Source: Strobilurus pachycystidiatus (Eukaryota > Basidiomycota > Agaricomycetes > Agaricales > Physalacriaceae). From it: DNA of 64,000 nucleotides. Under the pieces are notes generated by a model. The model had not been told where the DNA came from, made no database searches, and saw only the letters and a program-made list of their open reading frames with translations. The position numbers were made by a program, and so were the translations under genes. This document shows positions 24,258 to 35,987 of this stretch, piece after piece. Position 1 is the stretch's first letter, and the number at the start of each line of letters is the position of its first letter. The stretch is from positions 2,480,001 to 2,544,000 of the forward strand of contig JAHLMK010000002.1 of NCBI GenBank assembly GCA_019915135.1. Reading direction: 5' to 3'.

Positions 24258-25558
24258 ATGTCGTCGGGGTTTTCTCGCCTGCCGCAGGAGCTCGTCGACC
24301 ACATCGTCGACCATCTCCACGACGATCCGCCCTCGCTGCTGCACTGCGCGACGGTCTGCCGCGGATGGCTCCCGGCAAGCCGCGTGCACCTCTTCAGCAA
24401 AATCCACCTCGAGATCTCGCACACCGTCAATGCGCGCTGCACCCGCCTCTGCGCCGTCCTCGACGAGAACGCGGAGCTCATCCCGCTCGTCCACGAGGTC
24501 CACATCTCCGAGCTCTGTGCGCCGAACGGCCCCGTTACGTCTGTCGCGCTCCCGTCCCTCCTGTCCAAGCTCGGCCACCTCCGACGCGTGGAACTCGTCG
24601 CGAAACTGCCCACCGCGCGGTGGGACCAGCTCAAGCCGCCGCTACGACGCGCTATTGAGGCGGTGTTCCGGCTCCCATCGCTTACATACGTCCGCCTATC
24701 GAGATGGACGTTCCCCAGCTGGGACAAGGTGTCCTCGCTCTTCAAGCACAGTATCGGGCTGCTCGGCGTTTCCCTCAAAGAGATCGTCTTTCTCGTCGAA
24801 CAGGAACAGGATCCATCATCGTTGTCGACGTCAAACGAGGATCCATCATTGTCGCCGCACGATGGCCACGCACACGCATTGACAGACAACGTGGCGAACA
24901 CTCCTCATCTTACATTCCTCACGCTTGACTTTGTGGACTTTACGAATCTGAACGAATGGCTGGAGGGTCCGATGGACATGACCAGGATACGCGAGTTCCG
25001 CCTCGCCCACTCGGACGCCATGGACGGCGATAAGCTCTTACATGCCTGTGGGAGCTCTCTGGAACGATTTCACTTCAAGCCGGGCAGCAGTGGGACAACA
25101 ATATGTAAGTGTCGTTCTATCCGACTCGCATTTCTCCAACTGATGTTTCTATCACAGTGGGACCGCCGCTAGGTCTAGGACACTGTTCGAACCTACGCTC
25201 GTTGCGGTTGACGCTGGAGGAGTATCCAGACATCCTCGGATGGGTGTTCGACGTGATTTCGAGCATACCCGTCTGCGGGACACTGGAACACGTAGCGCTC
25301 GAGTTCTTCATTGACCCGAAGAAGCTGGGCAATTGGGTGGGCATAGACGAGGTCCTGTCGCGCTTTGACTCTCTGAAGGAAGTGGCCATCGGTGTGTTCG
25401 CGCAGCACACCCACGCTGAATTCCTGAGGGTGCAGGACGACATGCGGGGCTTGAGGGAGCGGGAGGTGTTGCGGGTGTATGAGTTGGCTCGGAGGACGCA
25501 GAGCCATAAACTGTGCTCGCGATTGACGCCAATGATAAGCAGCTTTGAGGAGTGCTAG
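24258..25558 (+). CDS. F-box domain protein
   Basis: Exons are 24258-25104 and 25158-25558, joined across a 53-nt intron (415 aa). The N-terminal F-box reads LPQELVDHIVDHLHDDPPSLLHCATVCRGW, the classical Skp1-binding motif. The rest is a leucine-rich region with repeating hydrophobic patches (LSKLGHLRRVELVAKLP, LTFLTLDFVDFTNL, LRSLRLTLEEYPDIL), presumably the substrate-binding part of an SCF ubiquitin ligase. The target is unknown. The ATG at 24258 has a strong context (GCCGCCATG); an in-frame ATG at 24150 would add 36 residues without similarity. F-box genes of this type are greatly expanded in Agaricomycetes; this window has three. Confidence 0.9.
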
Positions 25559-25675
25559 GTCGGATGTGATTTCTTGGACTGGACGTGGCAGGGGTCGGGA
25601 CTGCAGTTACGATTCCCCGGCTTTCTTGGGGTGCTGTTATGAATGGGGGGCATGAGCATATATTACAATTACACA
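25559..25675. other. Short spacer between convergent F-box and G-alpha genes
   Basis: Only 117 bp separate two convergent stop codons, so the 3' untranslated regions must be very short or overlap. Confidence 0.5.
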
Positions 25676-27795
25676 TTACAACAACCCAATTCGCGATATA
25701 TGTTGTCTGATGATAGCCTCACCCACTGTATGTAGGGTTAGTTATGTGGTGGTACTCGAACTGAGTTGATATGCATACCGGCTACAATGATTTTCTGGGT
25801 CGCAACGATATCCTGACAGAAGGTTGAGCGACGTCTGACATGGGCAAGAAATCTACCCACCAGCATCGACGTGAAATGCTACAGGTGAATCCCGGAAATT
25901 AGAGGTGTCAAGTGATGTCAAGGATGGAATGGACGTACCACATACAAATGTCGCTGTCCGACGTCCTTCCGCTTGTGCACTTGCAGGAAGTGCGCACGGA
26001 AATATTCCGAAACGTCTTCGAACCGGTTGGGTCTGTCTCCGTAACTTACAATGCTACAGGACCACAGACATCAAGAATTGGATTTGGAGTGGAGGCCATT
26101 TGGGACGTACTACTTTTGCACCCGAGTACCTGAGGCGAGTTTCTTTCTCAATAGATCCATCTGCGATTGTTGAGTTGTATGTAGCTCGCTCGGATGCAAG
26201 TGGCTGAAACGTACCTTATTCAGCAAAAGTACGAGATGCGCGTTCTTCAAGAGCTTGTTCGATACAATGGCTGTGAAGAGTTTCAAGGAGTCGTCAATCC
26301 GATTCGTCCGACCGTCTTCTTCCAGGTACTGTGACGATTTCGTTAGCGTTGAGAGTGCTTCTGACACCTGAAAGGAGATTACCTGGTCAAATGCTGATAT
26401 CGGAGCGAGGAAGATGATAGCCGTCGCTGGGGCGGCACTTTAGTCTGAGCTGGGGATGTTGAGATAAGACTCACCATCCTCGAAGTAAGGCATCCAGGCG
26501 TGCCGCTGACCCCAAGGATAAGCACACATTGTGACCAACCTGAGCGAGGGACCGACGTACCTGACCTCGCTGTTAACGGGATCAATGTGGGATGACAATA
26601 AATTGGACGGAAAACACTTACAGCACCACCGACATCATACAGCTTCCAGTCGTAGACGGTCCCTCCCATGTTGATGGGAAAGTGATGCTCTATCACACCC
26701 AGCGTTTGGACACGCACGTTGAGGATGTCGTCTAGGGGCGGCCAGTGAGCAGAAACTAACTTCGAGGTAGGCACCACGAGTCACCTGTTATCGGGATATA
26801 GTCAGGTTCTGAGATGCGTATTATATTGTCCAAGAAACTAAAGGAACGAGCTCGGTTACGATCTGAAGCGAGAAGAAAAGACCCACTATGAACCGGCCTC
26901 CTCTAGCTTCAGGTGTCGAAGAGTAATCAAACGTTTGACAGCAGGGTGTTCCCATAGAGCATTGATATCAAGACGGGAGTTGTAGAGAGATTTGGCGGCC
27001 ATTGTGGTGACGATCTGTGCCTTTGCCGTGGTGCGCACATCACCCACACCCAGCGGCCAGCTGCGCGTGCTGGTGACCAGTGATTGCCAACCTGCGCGAA
27101 CAAAGACGCCCGCACGACCGCCGCCGATGGCTAGGCCGCCGCTCAGTTCGGATGCGAGGGCGTCCTCCATGGCAACTACAGGTAATAGCCGTGCCCGCAG
27201 CTGAGAAATGCCGTTCTGGGAGGCGTGAAGGTCCAGCTGCACCGGCGAGTTGGGAGTTTTGACAATGGGGCGCGATAGATCGTAGTCCAGCTCGTCGAGA
27301 ATCATCCGGATGGCCTTGATAATGTTGAAGTGGACGATAGGCTTCCATGAGGGCCGTTCGTGTTCGAGCGAGTGGGAGGCATAGTACAGCTGGAACTGCT
27401 TTTGCAGTGTAGACTTTCCTGTCAGAGATGGTGAATGGGAGTGCTATATTGGGATAGGATGCGCCATACCCGACTCCGCCTGGCCCAGTAGCATCACTGC
27501 GTGTCCGCTTCGTCAAACAGCCCCAACCAACATTTGGCTGCAACGCGCACCTTTTACCTCTTTCCGCGTCGCGTCCTTGCGCCTGAGTGACTCTTTCTAT
27601 GGGCGATTATTAGCCGACTGTTGGTCCTCGAAGAATCCCACATACCCTGAGCTCCTCGTCGATATCACTGCTAACACTGTGTGCCTCGGCGTCAAAAAAG
27701 TCGCTCTCAGGCTTGAGGATGGGTATGTCCTCGTAGCGGACAGGCGTGTTGACCATGGGGATGCTGTGGCGTCGGGCAGCGCTGGTGGAGGCCAT
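25676..27795 (-). CDS. Atypical large-type heterotrimeric G-protein alpha subunit
   Basis: Fifteen exons on the minus strand: 27795-27646, 27596-27551, 27496-27470, 27418-26887, 26837-26785, 26731-26622, 26569-26561 (9 nt), 26505-26475, 26426-26383, 26328-26215, 26160-26111, 26053-25939, 25878-25861 (18 nt), 25812-25779 and 25725-25676 (460 aa). All G-alpha motifs are present: P-loop GQAESGKST (residues 70-78), ILNVRVQTLG (switch I Arg), DVGGARGQRHAW (switch II), FLAPISAFDQ, NKMD (371-374) and DIVAT. Three departures from canonical subunits are visible. The catalytic Gln after DVGG is Ala306, the N terminus (MASTSAARRH) lacks the MG myristoylation site, and the C terminus ends RIGLL without the usual Cys. 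Such divergent subunits are a recurrent basidiomycete class; receptor coupling and GTPase rate may differ. Confidence 0.93.
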
Positions 27796-29704
27796 TATAG
27801 AAGATGGTGGTACAGAAGGAAGATGATGATGATGCTGATTGTAGTCGAGAACATCGCAAGTACGACCCGGGAATGATAGTGGGGAAATGAGTTGATGTGG
27901 TGCCAAGTGATGAGGTGCCTGTTCCGCTTTCGGATGCGCATCATTTGATATTCATTCACCTCCGGGTATAACTGCACTCGACATGTCCTCGCTGCTGCAA
28001 GTTTGCGGTTCGTATTTCGTGCGAAGGACGTCTCTCTCTCAGTTCGGCCCTCTGTACGACATATTTGATAGATCACATCACGCCCGGCTTGTTGTGAGCC
28101 TGAGCCCCTCCGCTCAATTCTTGAAACAAATTTATCCGAAGCTGTTTCGGTGACCGGAGACATCAGTAAAGCGATGAACAAATGGAAGATGAGTCACGAC
28201 CAAAGGTACTGTAACGTCTGCCACCACCTTCCACTCGTCCTCTGCACATCCGGATGGATGACGATCAGGACAGCGCACATCTGCGATCGTCTCCACTTGC
28301 GGTGTCTATCCTGACAGACATAGACGTTCCGAGCTGATTGACCCAGCTGCTAGCTGACAGAAGATGTGTGTAACGAAGGCTATAAATGATATTTTCCCAT
28401 GAAACAATGGCTTATAGGACTGGATCACATCCTATCACATCCTGCACATGGTGGTGATTGACTAGATGGAGATGTTCATGTGTAAAGTCAGAATGCGCAA
28501 TACAGTCATCACCTCATCATTGAAAACGCCTGTCGAGCAACTCCAAGTGCAGTTCAAGTAGTCATACCCGTCGCGGGGCCTCACGTCCGAAGATTGACGC
28601 GCGCGTACTATACGCCCGTGCTGATCGCTCGGTGATATATGGGTTCCGTGGTTTCGTAGTATGTCGCACGGTAGTAGCCTGATATGAGAGCGTGTACTCT
28701 GCAATTCGCAGTGCGACAGCAGGCGGAGTTTAGGCCTAGCATCGGAGGAGGTACCAAGAAACGCCCTTTTGGATGATAGCCTTGGACGCTTTCGTCGCTT
28801 CGGGATGATCCTAGGATTGCTTCAGAAGGCAGAGCAGAGATCAAGTATTCGTACGGGTTACGTGAGAGCAAATGCAGGGAAAGGGTGGGCGCCAATCGTA
28901 CTCATCAAGCCAGAGCACCTAAAACACAAGACTTGCCCGAGTCATCCAGGTGAATAACCAGTCGAAGTTTCGAAAGTGATTCGGCTGATGAGAAGTAAGT
29001 ATCTGAATTAACACACCAGAGGAGCATCAAGCACGAGAAGATCATCACACCCCAAAGCAGAATGAGCTAGCAACGACGGTTTCCAAATTCCGATCCTACT
29101 ATACGCTATACCAATCAATATGAGGACTAGAAGTGCTGGTTTAGAATGATAGAAGTTACACACGCTTGAGGGCGAGGCGCTACCGCAACACATAAGCATA
29201 AGCGTCGGAACAGGTTGGTATCAGCGCTATGAAGGTGGTGATAATCATCAAGCAGTTGGGCAATTAGCCGTAGGGTTGCATTGATGAACAGATGAGACCT
29301 CTAGATAGGGCGAGCATGAGTCCATAGATCAGGACGTCGTAGTTGGTACTCAAGAGTCAAATACCATCGGAAAGAAAGGGTGGCGCATATTTGGTGCTGC
29401 TTGTCATCCGCTTTTGAGGGTGACATTGCACAGCTTTGCCTTCATATTCCCCGCGGCAGACTGCCATGATCACAGCCGAGTTTTGAAGGTGATGCCCACT
29501 GGCAGGAAAAGGAAGCCTCAAACTCGCCGAATCGCCGTAAGTAGGCATGTACGACTGAATGACTTCAGCTCTTTCAGATTCGTCATCTTCGTGCAAGTCT
29601 AAGGCGCCTTGCAGACCCATATCTCCTTGCGTCACCTTATTGAGGAGAGACATGAAGGTGGATTGTGAATCACATGAGTATAATAGCTACAAGAATCACT
29701 AGAT
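27796..29704. other. Gene-poor interval, nothing firmly recognised
   Basis: It holds the G-alpha promoter. A minus-strand frame at 29357-29653 (98 aa, starting MSLLNKVTQGDMGLQ) has a protein-like composition but no known family, no splice extension and no neighbour support. Other frames overlap in several phases. No repeats or tRNAs were found. Confidence 0.45.
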
Positions 29705-30605
29705 CTAATAGGTCTCCGACTCGTAGTCCACAAACTGAACCTCTTCATCGTCCTCCAAATCATCCCTCTCTTCCCACTGAACCAGCGGAGATCCACCCGG
29801 AGTCCATACATGCCTCTTCCACTCGAAAAAGTCCCAGGCGGATCGCGATCTCCCTTTCCCTGGCCTCTGTCGTACTTGGAGTATCTTGGCGGCGCACTTA
29901 TGCCAATGCGCCTGGACACTGTTCGGCAAGAACGGAAGAGGTCTTGTTTTGCGTTTCAAGCCTTGGGCGTTGCGCGAGTTGAGCTCGACGAGGCGATAGC
30001 GGTTTATAGCCTCGGCTGCGCCCAAAAAGACGTTCATACGGACGTAAAAGGTGGCTTGTTTGCCCGTGGTGATATCCTGGAATTCAGTCGTTCAGTGGTT
30101 GTGCCCATGAATAAGAGGCCGAGAAACGCACGATCATCAATGGGGTGGGCAGCGGGTCCAGCTTGGTGAGGCAGCGCCGTAGCTGAGCCTGCCAGTGAAT
30201 GTGGTAGGCATGGCGCCAGTGGATCTTTTGCACCAGAGCGAGAGACGCGTCGAATAATGGGTCATTGATACTCCAAACGACCTTGCCTGCCGGTGATTCG
30301 TGATACTGCCTCAGAGCGATGCGGTCTTCTAGGACGAGATGCTCGTCTTCAATGAAGTCTACATTTGAAAGACAGCTGAGAGTACGGATACTGAACGCGT
30401 GGCTCGGATCGAATGGGTCGAACGACTCCGGTGGCGCCGAGGAGGATCGAGTCGACACGAACCGAATGGGTAGGTCGCGGGTCAACATGGAGACACGGTA
30501 GAGACCATAGGACAAAATTGGTGGTTGAGATGCCAGTGGGGAGATGAGATATCTGTCTTGTAGTAATGCAGGACTCGATAGACTTGGGGGAGTTGTACGA
30601 TCCAT
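29705..30605 (-). CDS. Conserved hypothetical protein
   Basis: Two exons, 30605-30132 and 30076-29705, are joined across a 55-nt intron (donor GTGCGT) to give 281 aa. The intron restores a single frame from MDRTTPPSLS to the acidic C terminus EVQFVDYESETY. Ordered segments include IRFVSTRSSSAPPESFDPFD, VDFIEDEHLVLEDRIALRQY and QKIHWRHAYHIHWQAQLRR, with a basic, Trp-containing C-terminal part. No signal peptide or membrane segment was seen, and no family was recognised. The FDPF...L..V.FI.E..L pattern also occurs in the product of 18719-20773, hinting at distant relationship. Confidence 0.75.
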
Positions 30606-30980
30606 TTTAGTGTGGCAGTGGTGGTGAGGAACAAGAAGACGAGATGTGCCACTGAGTGTGGACGGTGGCCACAGATCAAATGAAACGCGTCAAGTCACGA
30701 GGTTGGCATGCTTTGCTCTTTGTCTGCGCACGCGTAGATCAAAGTATTCACACCCAAAGGGGGTAAGAGACGAGGTAGTATTGCCACTGAGCGCGTGTCA
30801 TATTCCGTGGCGAGGCGCGCAATAAGTCTTGAAAAGTCTACGAAAATAGCACCTCAAAGCTTACATTCAATTTCGAGAACTTCGTCTATGCGACCCACGC
30901 GTGCCGGCGAAAATCGAGAATAGTGTGCCACCATTGTCGTCGAGAGGATACACGATGTTAGTATCTTGCCCGACAACTGA
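30606..30980. other. Intergenic region
   Basis: Nothing was recognised. It contains the promoter of the hypothetical gene and the 3' end of the aldo/keto reductase. Confidence 0.5.
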
Positions 30981-32347
30981 CTACTTGGGCAGTTCAGGGC
31001 TTTCAAGGTCTACCACATTCTTGTACATTTCGGCGTAGCGTGCGCCAGGGATGTCAGTCTCGGCGGCAATCTTCCTGATAGAGGCAACCTCCTCCAAAGT
31101 CAGGCTAATCTCAGCGGCGGCGACATTCTCCTCCAAGTACTGGTATTTTTTCAGATATCAAGCAGGATTCGGAGGTAGCAGGACGACGTTACGAACCTTG
31201 ACCGTCTTGGTACCAGGAATGACAACAAAATCCTCGCCTTGAGCCAGAATCCACGCCAGGCAGGCCTGACCAGCAGTGGCATTGTGAGAGCCAGCGAGAT
31301 CCTTGATGCGTTCTCCGAGGTTGATGATCTTGGGAAAGTTTGCCTCGGAGAATCTGTGGAAGTGGTTAATGACAAGAAGACAATCATCATCGACTCAGAC
31401 TTGCTTGGGGACCTTCTTTCGTATGTCATTCGGTGGGAAGTCATCCGGGGATTGGAAGCGTCCCGCAAGGAGGCCTTTGCCGAGAGGGGAGGCGCAGACG
31501 ATGGTGATGCCGAGCTCACGAGCAGTCCTCAGGATGTCGGATTGGGGGTCCTCAATGCGCAGCTCGAAGGGGGAGAACTCCACCTGGATTGCTGAGATGG
31601 GATGCACGGCATGCGCACGACGAAGATCCTTGGCTGTGCATCTCGACATGCCCAGGTATCTGACTTTGCCCTCCCTAGGAAAGGAAGACGCGTCAAAGGT
31701 GAAAATTGAGGAGGTGTCATTACTCACTTGACGAGCTCAGCCATGGCGCCGACGGTGATCTCGATGGGCGTCTTGGGGTCAACGCTAAAACCATAGGGTC
31801 AACAACAAAAAACACATGGACAAAGAAATGGGGACAGACGCATGTTGGTAGAACAGGTCTATGCTCTCGACGCCAAGTCTTGCCGAAGACCTGTTGAACG
31901 CCTCTCGCACGTATTCAGGGTCTCCCCTGCGGGCGCCAGTGAGATCGAGGCCAAACTTGGTGGCTAGAAAAATCTCGTCCCTCTTTCCGGTATTCTTGAA
32001 CCTAGATCAAAATAAATGGATTGAGGAAACGCCGGGGGAGGGGCGCGTACCATTCGCCCAGCAGCTCTTCAGAATCGCCGTAGACAGCAGCAGTGTCCCA
32101 ATGTTTACAGCCGAGCTCATACGCCCTATCGAGCACCTATTCTGAGGTTGAAGACAGCTCCACACTGACTACACAGAAATCTACGCACAGCTAACCGAAC
32201 TTCATCAGAGTCGATGGGGCCATGGCCTGCAGCGATACCTTTCATGGGGATCAGAATCATGTTTTTCGAAGGATAATTAGACAAACCCATAGCGCCATAG
32301 CCAATAGGGTGAATGAGAGACTCGCCAATCTTGCGGGTGGGGGCCAT
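30981..32347 (-). CDS. Aldo/keto reductase
   Basis: Eight exons on the minus strand: 32347-32287, 32238-32189, 32136-32051, 32001-31840, 31784-31728, 31674-31405, 31353-31197 and 31139-30981 (333 aa). The barrel and full catalytic tetrad are visible: Asp51 and Tyr56 in [13 protein letters not shown], Lys81 in FLATKFG, and His119 in LFYQHAVDP. Later blocks are [33 protein letters not shown] and [18 protein letters not shown]. It matches the fungal YakC-like branch of NADPH-dependent reductases acting on aldehydes or ketones; the substrate is unknown. The intron at 31354-31404 is of GC-AG type (donor GCAAGT). The gene lies 785 bp from terpene cyclase copy A on the same strand, so a role in tailoring its product is conceivable but unproven. 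Confidence 0.93.
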
Positions 32348-33132
32348 TGTTGCAGCGAAGTATACTTCACCATCCAAAATTAGCATAGACTTTATAGTTT
32401 CCAGAGGAGCCAGCAAGGACGGTCATGATGATATGAATGAATGGGCCGCGGGCCGTTCAATCGTAAGCAGGACAGTCAGATGCTCTAAAGCAAAGCCTCG
32501 GATCGTTTGTTGTAGATGATGGGCAAGTTCAATCACAATTATTAATAGACTTGAGCCCGCGAGCGACATAATACAGCTGACGCAACCGGCAAGTGCCGTG
32601 CGAAAGCACTTGTAATCGCTCCAGGTTCGACATGACTGCGACTTGTTCAGCTACCAGCAATGGCACATCAGCAGGCATGGATCGTCGAGCGCAAGGGACG
32701 CCCAGAAGACGCGCTATCTTTCCGGAAGGAGTGGCCAGTGCCGACCAACTTGAAGCTGGGAAAGCGAGAAGTGCTGGTCGAGCCTTAGCTTGAATCCAGC
32801 GTAAGTGCTCGGATAGCTTGAGATTCTCCTCAGTGCTTCGAGCAATGCATACATGCAGAGGATACAAAGTCATGGGTTGTGTCCCCAAATTTTTCGCCGA
32901 ACACCCTTTCCCTGACGATTACGACCTTGCAGGCATCATTGAGGAAGCCAATAATTCTGCTGATGGCACGGGCGACCGGCATATCTAAATGGTCTTTGCT
33001 CGTGTACTCAACTGAATCTCTTTCAGAGTCTCTGGCGACGCCGAAATCTATAGTACAATCGTAAGTAGAAGGTAAGAAAAGTTTTAAAGTAGCCTGATTA
33101 TCTAGTCAGTGGACATAAGGAAGCGCTGTACT
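32348..33132. other. Intergenic region with an unsupported 119-codon frame
   Basis: A minus-strand frame at 32529-32888 starts MGTQPMTLYP and contains a weakly leucine-rich end (MSNLERLQVLSHGTCRLRQL) reminiscent of the tail of an F-box/LRR gene, perhaps a relic. No splice sites connect it to an F-box. The stretch also holds the AKR promoter and the 3' end of cyclase A. Confidence 0.4.
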
Positions 33133-34888
33133 TCAGTGGCGCTGTAAGTGATGTACATGCTTCGAGGCCCTCCTCCAGACTCGGAGTCCGGAAAACCAAA
33201 TCGATGTGACTTTGTGAGCTGTTTCCTGGGCCTGAACATTCGGAGTGGTCTCGGAACTCTTCCGTTTGGTCTCCGATGCAGCATCGGATCCAACGAAAGT
33301 TGAAGTGGGCGAAGGAGAACGGGAGTGGAAGGTGAGGATGGCCTTGATAGCAAGCGCGGTGCACAGTCCGCGATTGCCAATCTTGATTCCGGACGATCCA
33401 TACTTGTAAATCCATCCCATCTCCCATCCACCGTCGTCGCACTGTAGCTCAAGAAGAGCACAGAGATCAACTTCATCCCTCAAACCCACGTACTCGCAAA
33501 CCAAGACGCGCATAGACAGAGCGAGGGAGTCTCCCTGGACACCTATTCGTTCCGCTACGCGCTCCTTCAACAGTGGCTTCAAGCTGTGGTGCAAATCTAC
33601 ATCTCCCGTCTGTTGCAGAAGACGCATGAGGAAGTACAGGAAAGACTCTGCCGTCGCGTAATAACGCGTCCCTTCTAGGTAGGCGCGATTCGCGAGGACG
33701 CTGTGAACCCATTTCAAGGTATACTTGAGGTCACCACCCCGTCCGACGGAATAAAATACATTCAGAACATTCACGCAAACGACAGGGTCAAACCTGGGGC
33801 GATTGTGATCAAAGTATGTCTGAGGGTCAGCTGCTTAGTTGCCTTGTGTATATGAGGATACAAAGATTTGCATACCTGAATAAGACCGTCCGTGTTTAAA
33901 TAGTCGAGCATCTCATCCAGCACGCTTGAGACAATCTGCTTGTCCTTCTGCAGGATCGTTAACCCCAGAGATGTCGTATCAAGATCGTCTGGGAAGTCCT
34001 CTGTAGTTAACTGTACCTTTCCTTGAGGCTGAATGAGTTCTCGTGCAGGAAGGCATGCGCGGCCTCACCCTGAAAGAAATTCCACTTTCCCACGGGCTCT
34101 GTCAGATTCACCAGTGACCTAACAGGATCTGAGTACCTGCCAATAGAGTTTGAGTCGACCGCATACCTATCCGCCGTCACCTCAAGAATTAGAAGTTGAG
34201 CGAAATTCTCCCGCAGCTCAACGCCGCTATCCGTAACCGAATACATCCTCCCAGCGTTGGCCGTCATGAAGCCTTGCCCACGGGCAACAGGGTCTCCCAA
34301 AAGATTGCGAAGACAGCGTTTGACAGTGGCTTTGTCGTCAAACACAATTCCACACATGCCCATGGAGCGGGCAGACAAGACATTGTCGAACTTGTCATCG
34401 ACAAAGATGGCGGAGTACGGATTCGTGCCAGTTTGCTCGAGGACGTGTCTGTAAAACGCGAGATGAGGCTTGCGCTCGCCTAAGCCGCCCGACGTGAACA
34501 CGCGGTCGAAGAGCCGCCAGTCTGCGGGTTTTGCTCGGAGGACCTCGTAGTCTGGGAGTGAGATGTTGGACATCGCATAGACCTTCAGGCGGGGGTCGCC
34601 CGCCTTCAGTTCTCGTATGAAAGCCATCATTTCTGGGTCGGACTGGAGGGAGTCCCGGGCCTGTTCAAAGCCTTTGCAGACTTCCTGTGGGTCAAGGGAA
34701 AACTCGAGCGCCACCCGCTCATAGCAGATCTGCTGCGAAAGCCGGCCTCGCTCGTAGTCTGCCCATGTTGGTGATGAGAGGATGCGCCGGAAGGTTTGAG
34801 ACGATATATTGATGGTCGTATGCGAGGACCATGAGAAGAGGACATCTCCGATGTCGAAGATGATAGTGTCAAAGTGTGGTGGAAGCAT
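33133..34888 (-). CDS. HAD-type class II terpene cyclase, drimane-synthase-like, copy A
   Basis: Exons on the minus strand are 34888-34069, 34000-33876 and 33819-33133 (543 aa). Residues 1-~220 are a haloacid-dehalogenase fold: DIGDV (Asp12, Asp15), YAMSNIS, LGERKPHLAFYRHVL and FVDDKFDNV. The C-terminal half carries D279LDTTS284, the DxDTTS motif of the fungal HAD-like sesquiterpene cyclases (AstC/DrtB type). These protonate farnesyl diphosphate to drimane-type products. LLELQCDDGGWEMGW resembles the QW motif of terpene cyclases. Both active sites appear intact, so the product may be a drimanyl or albicanyl diphosphate or the free alcohol. The start MLPPHFDT is shared with copy B; an in-frame upstream ATG extension is 5' leader, since its protein sequence is not conserved. 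Introns occupy identical positions in both copies. Confidence 0.9.
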
Positions 34889-35345
34889 GGATGAGAGAAG
34901 GGTGTAGGAGAGCACTCCAGATGGGATGACTTGGGGTTGTATGTTTGCGATACTATAAGGATTCAGAATACATATTAGCCGGGTACACTGTATGCCCATT
35001 GCCCACTTTGCATCCGAAATGTGGTCCCACGTCCTCTGCCACCACCAGATCCGGTCTTGAACGGCATCCATGCGCATCTGATGATGGTGCAACAGAAGTG
35101 GCAAAATATTGTCATGAGAAATGTATACGATCGAGCGAAGAGTGAGGGCTAAACCTATCGTGAAGAGTTGCATAGTACTGTAGCCGAGTCGATAAGCGTA
35201 ATGCTGAAAGCGCCACAATGATCACAATGCGGAGCGTTTGACAATGCGTAGAGATGCGCCTGAATAGTAGTTTGTATCCGAGCGCTTGCAAAATGCGATT
35301 GGGACAGGGTATTGAGCGTTGCTGAATCTACGAGTTCGAGTAGGC
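34889..35345. promoter_or_regulatory. Upstream region of cyclase A, homologous to that of copy B
   Basis: Read on the minus strand, this stretch matches DNA upstream of copy B, for example CATTGTCAAACGCTCCG at about 35230-35246 against CATTGTCAAACCCTCCG at 51399 and 50839. It also shares TAGATTCAGCAACGCT at 35315-35330 with 51316. It therefore contains the shared cyclase promoter, interrupted at 35346 by a MITE. Confidence 0.75.
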
Positions 35346-35740
35346 TAGGGCTTAGTTTATAATTATTCCAGCAATTATAAACGGTTTATAGGTTTTTTGG
35401 TCGTCAAAGGTGTTTATAAACCGGTTTACAAACAGTTGGCCGAGATCCCCGGGCGCCAGCGTACACGTCAAAAATCCAGATCCTGGAAGCACCCAAGAAG
35501 CTCTAAAGCCTTCCGCTTCCGGATCCGTCCCACCATCCTTCCAGACGCTTCCTTTGGTCTCGCCACTGTCGTCGTTGCTGAGCACGTCGAGTCCTGCCTC
35601 CACCAGCTTGGGACCCGCCAGGCCTGTTACATAATATAAACATTATAAACATTGGGATCCCGAGGCGACCTGTTTCTAACGTTTAAAAAGGGTCTGTTTC
35701 TAACCCTGTTTACAAACACTCTGCTCTAAACTAAGCCCTA
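35346..35740. mobile_element. 395-bp hAT-type MITE with perfect 8-bp target duplication
   Basis: Inverted ends start TAGGGCTTAGTTTA (14 bp identical). The direct repeat GAGTAGGC flanks the element at 35338-35345 and 35741-35748. The interior has several TTATAAAC and TTTACAAAC subrepeats near the ends. No transposase is present. It is inserted in the region upstream of cyclase A; copy B lacks it. Confidence 0.92.
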
Positions 35741-35748
35741 GAGTAGGC

Positions 35749-35987
35749 AGCTGTAGCTCGACGCACTGGGCTATTTACGCCGAGTGAGGGAATATGTGAG
35801 ATTCTCATGGCCAATGTCGAGGAATCAAGAGGACACCAATTAATGTCACGCACGGTCCAATAACGGTTGCTGTGAATAAAAGGAAGGCAGCCGATTTCAA
35901 ACAAGACCGTCATGAAAGTCGCAAAGCACGGAGATTGGTGAGCATGAGGGATGAGAATGAACGGGTCCAGATACCGTAACAGTGGTA
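35749..35987. other. Remnant of the cyclase/tRNA intergenic region between two insertions
   Basis: On the minus strand this piece aligns with DNA between the tRNA and cyclase B. Shared words include CATGCTCACC, TGCTTTGCGACT and GGTGTCCTCTTGATTC, found near 50562, 50581 and 50676. This shows that the MITE and the 3.27-kb element were inserted into a formerly continuous spacer. Confidence 0.8.

Noticed and set aside
24218..24901. 227-codon minus-strand frame opposite the F-box gene
   Set aside because: Antisense shadow of a GC-rich exon with a clear F-box on the other strand.
28608..28895. 95-codon minus-strand frame
   Set aside because: Isolated, no family, and competing frames in the same stretch.
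34889..35218. 110-residue N-terminal extension of cyclase A
   Set aside because: The aligned DNA in copy B does not keep the same protein frame, while conservation at protein level starts at MLPPHFDT.
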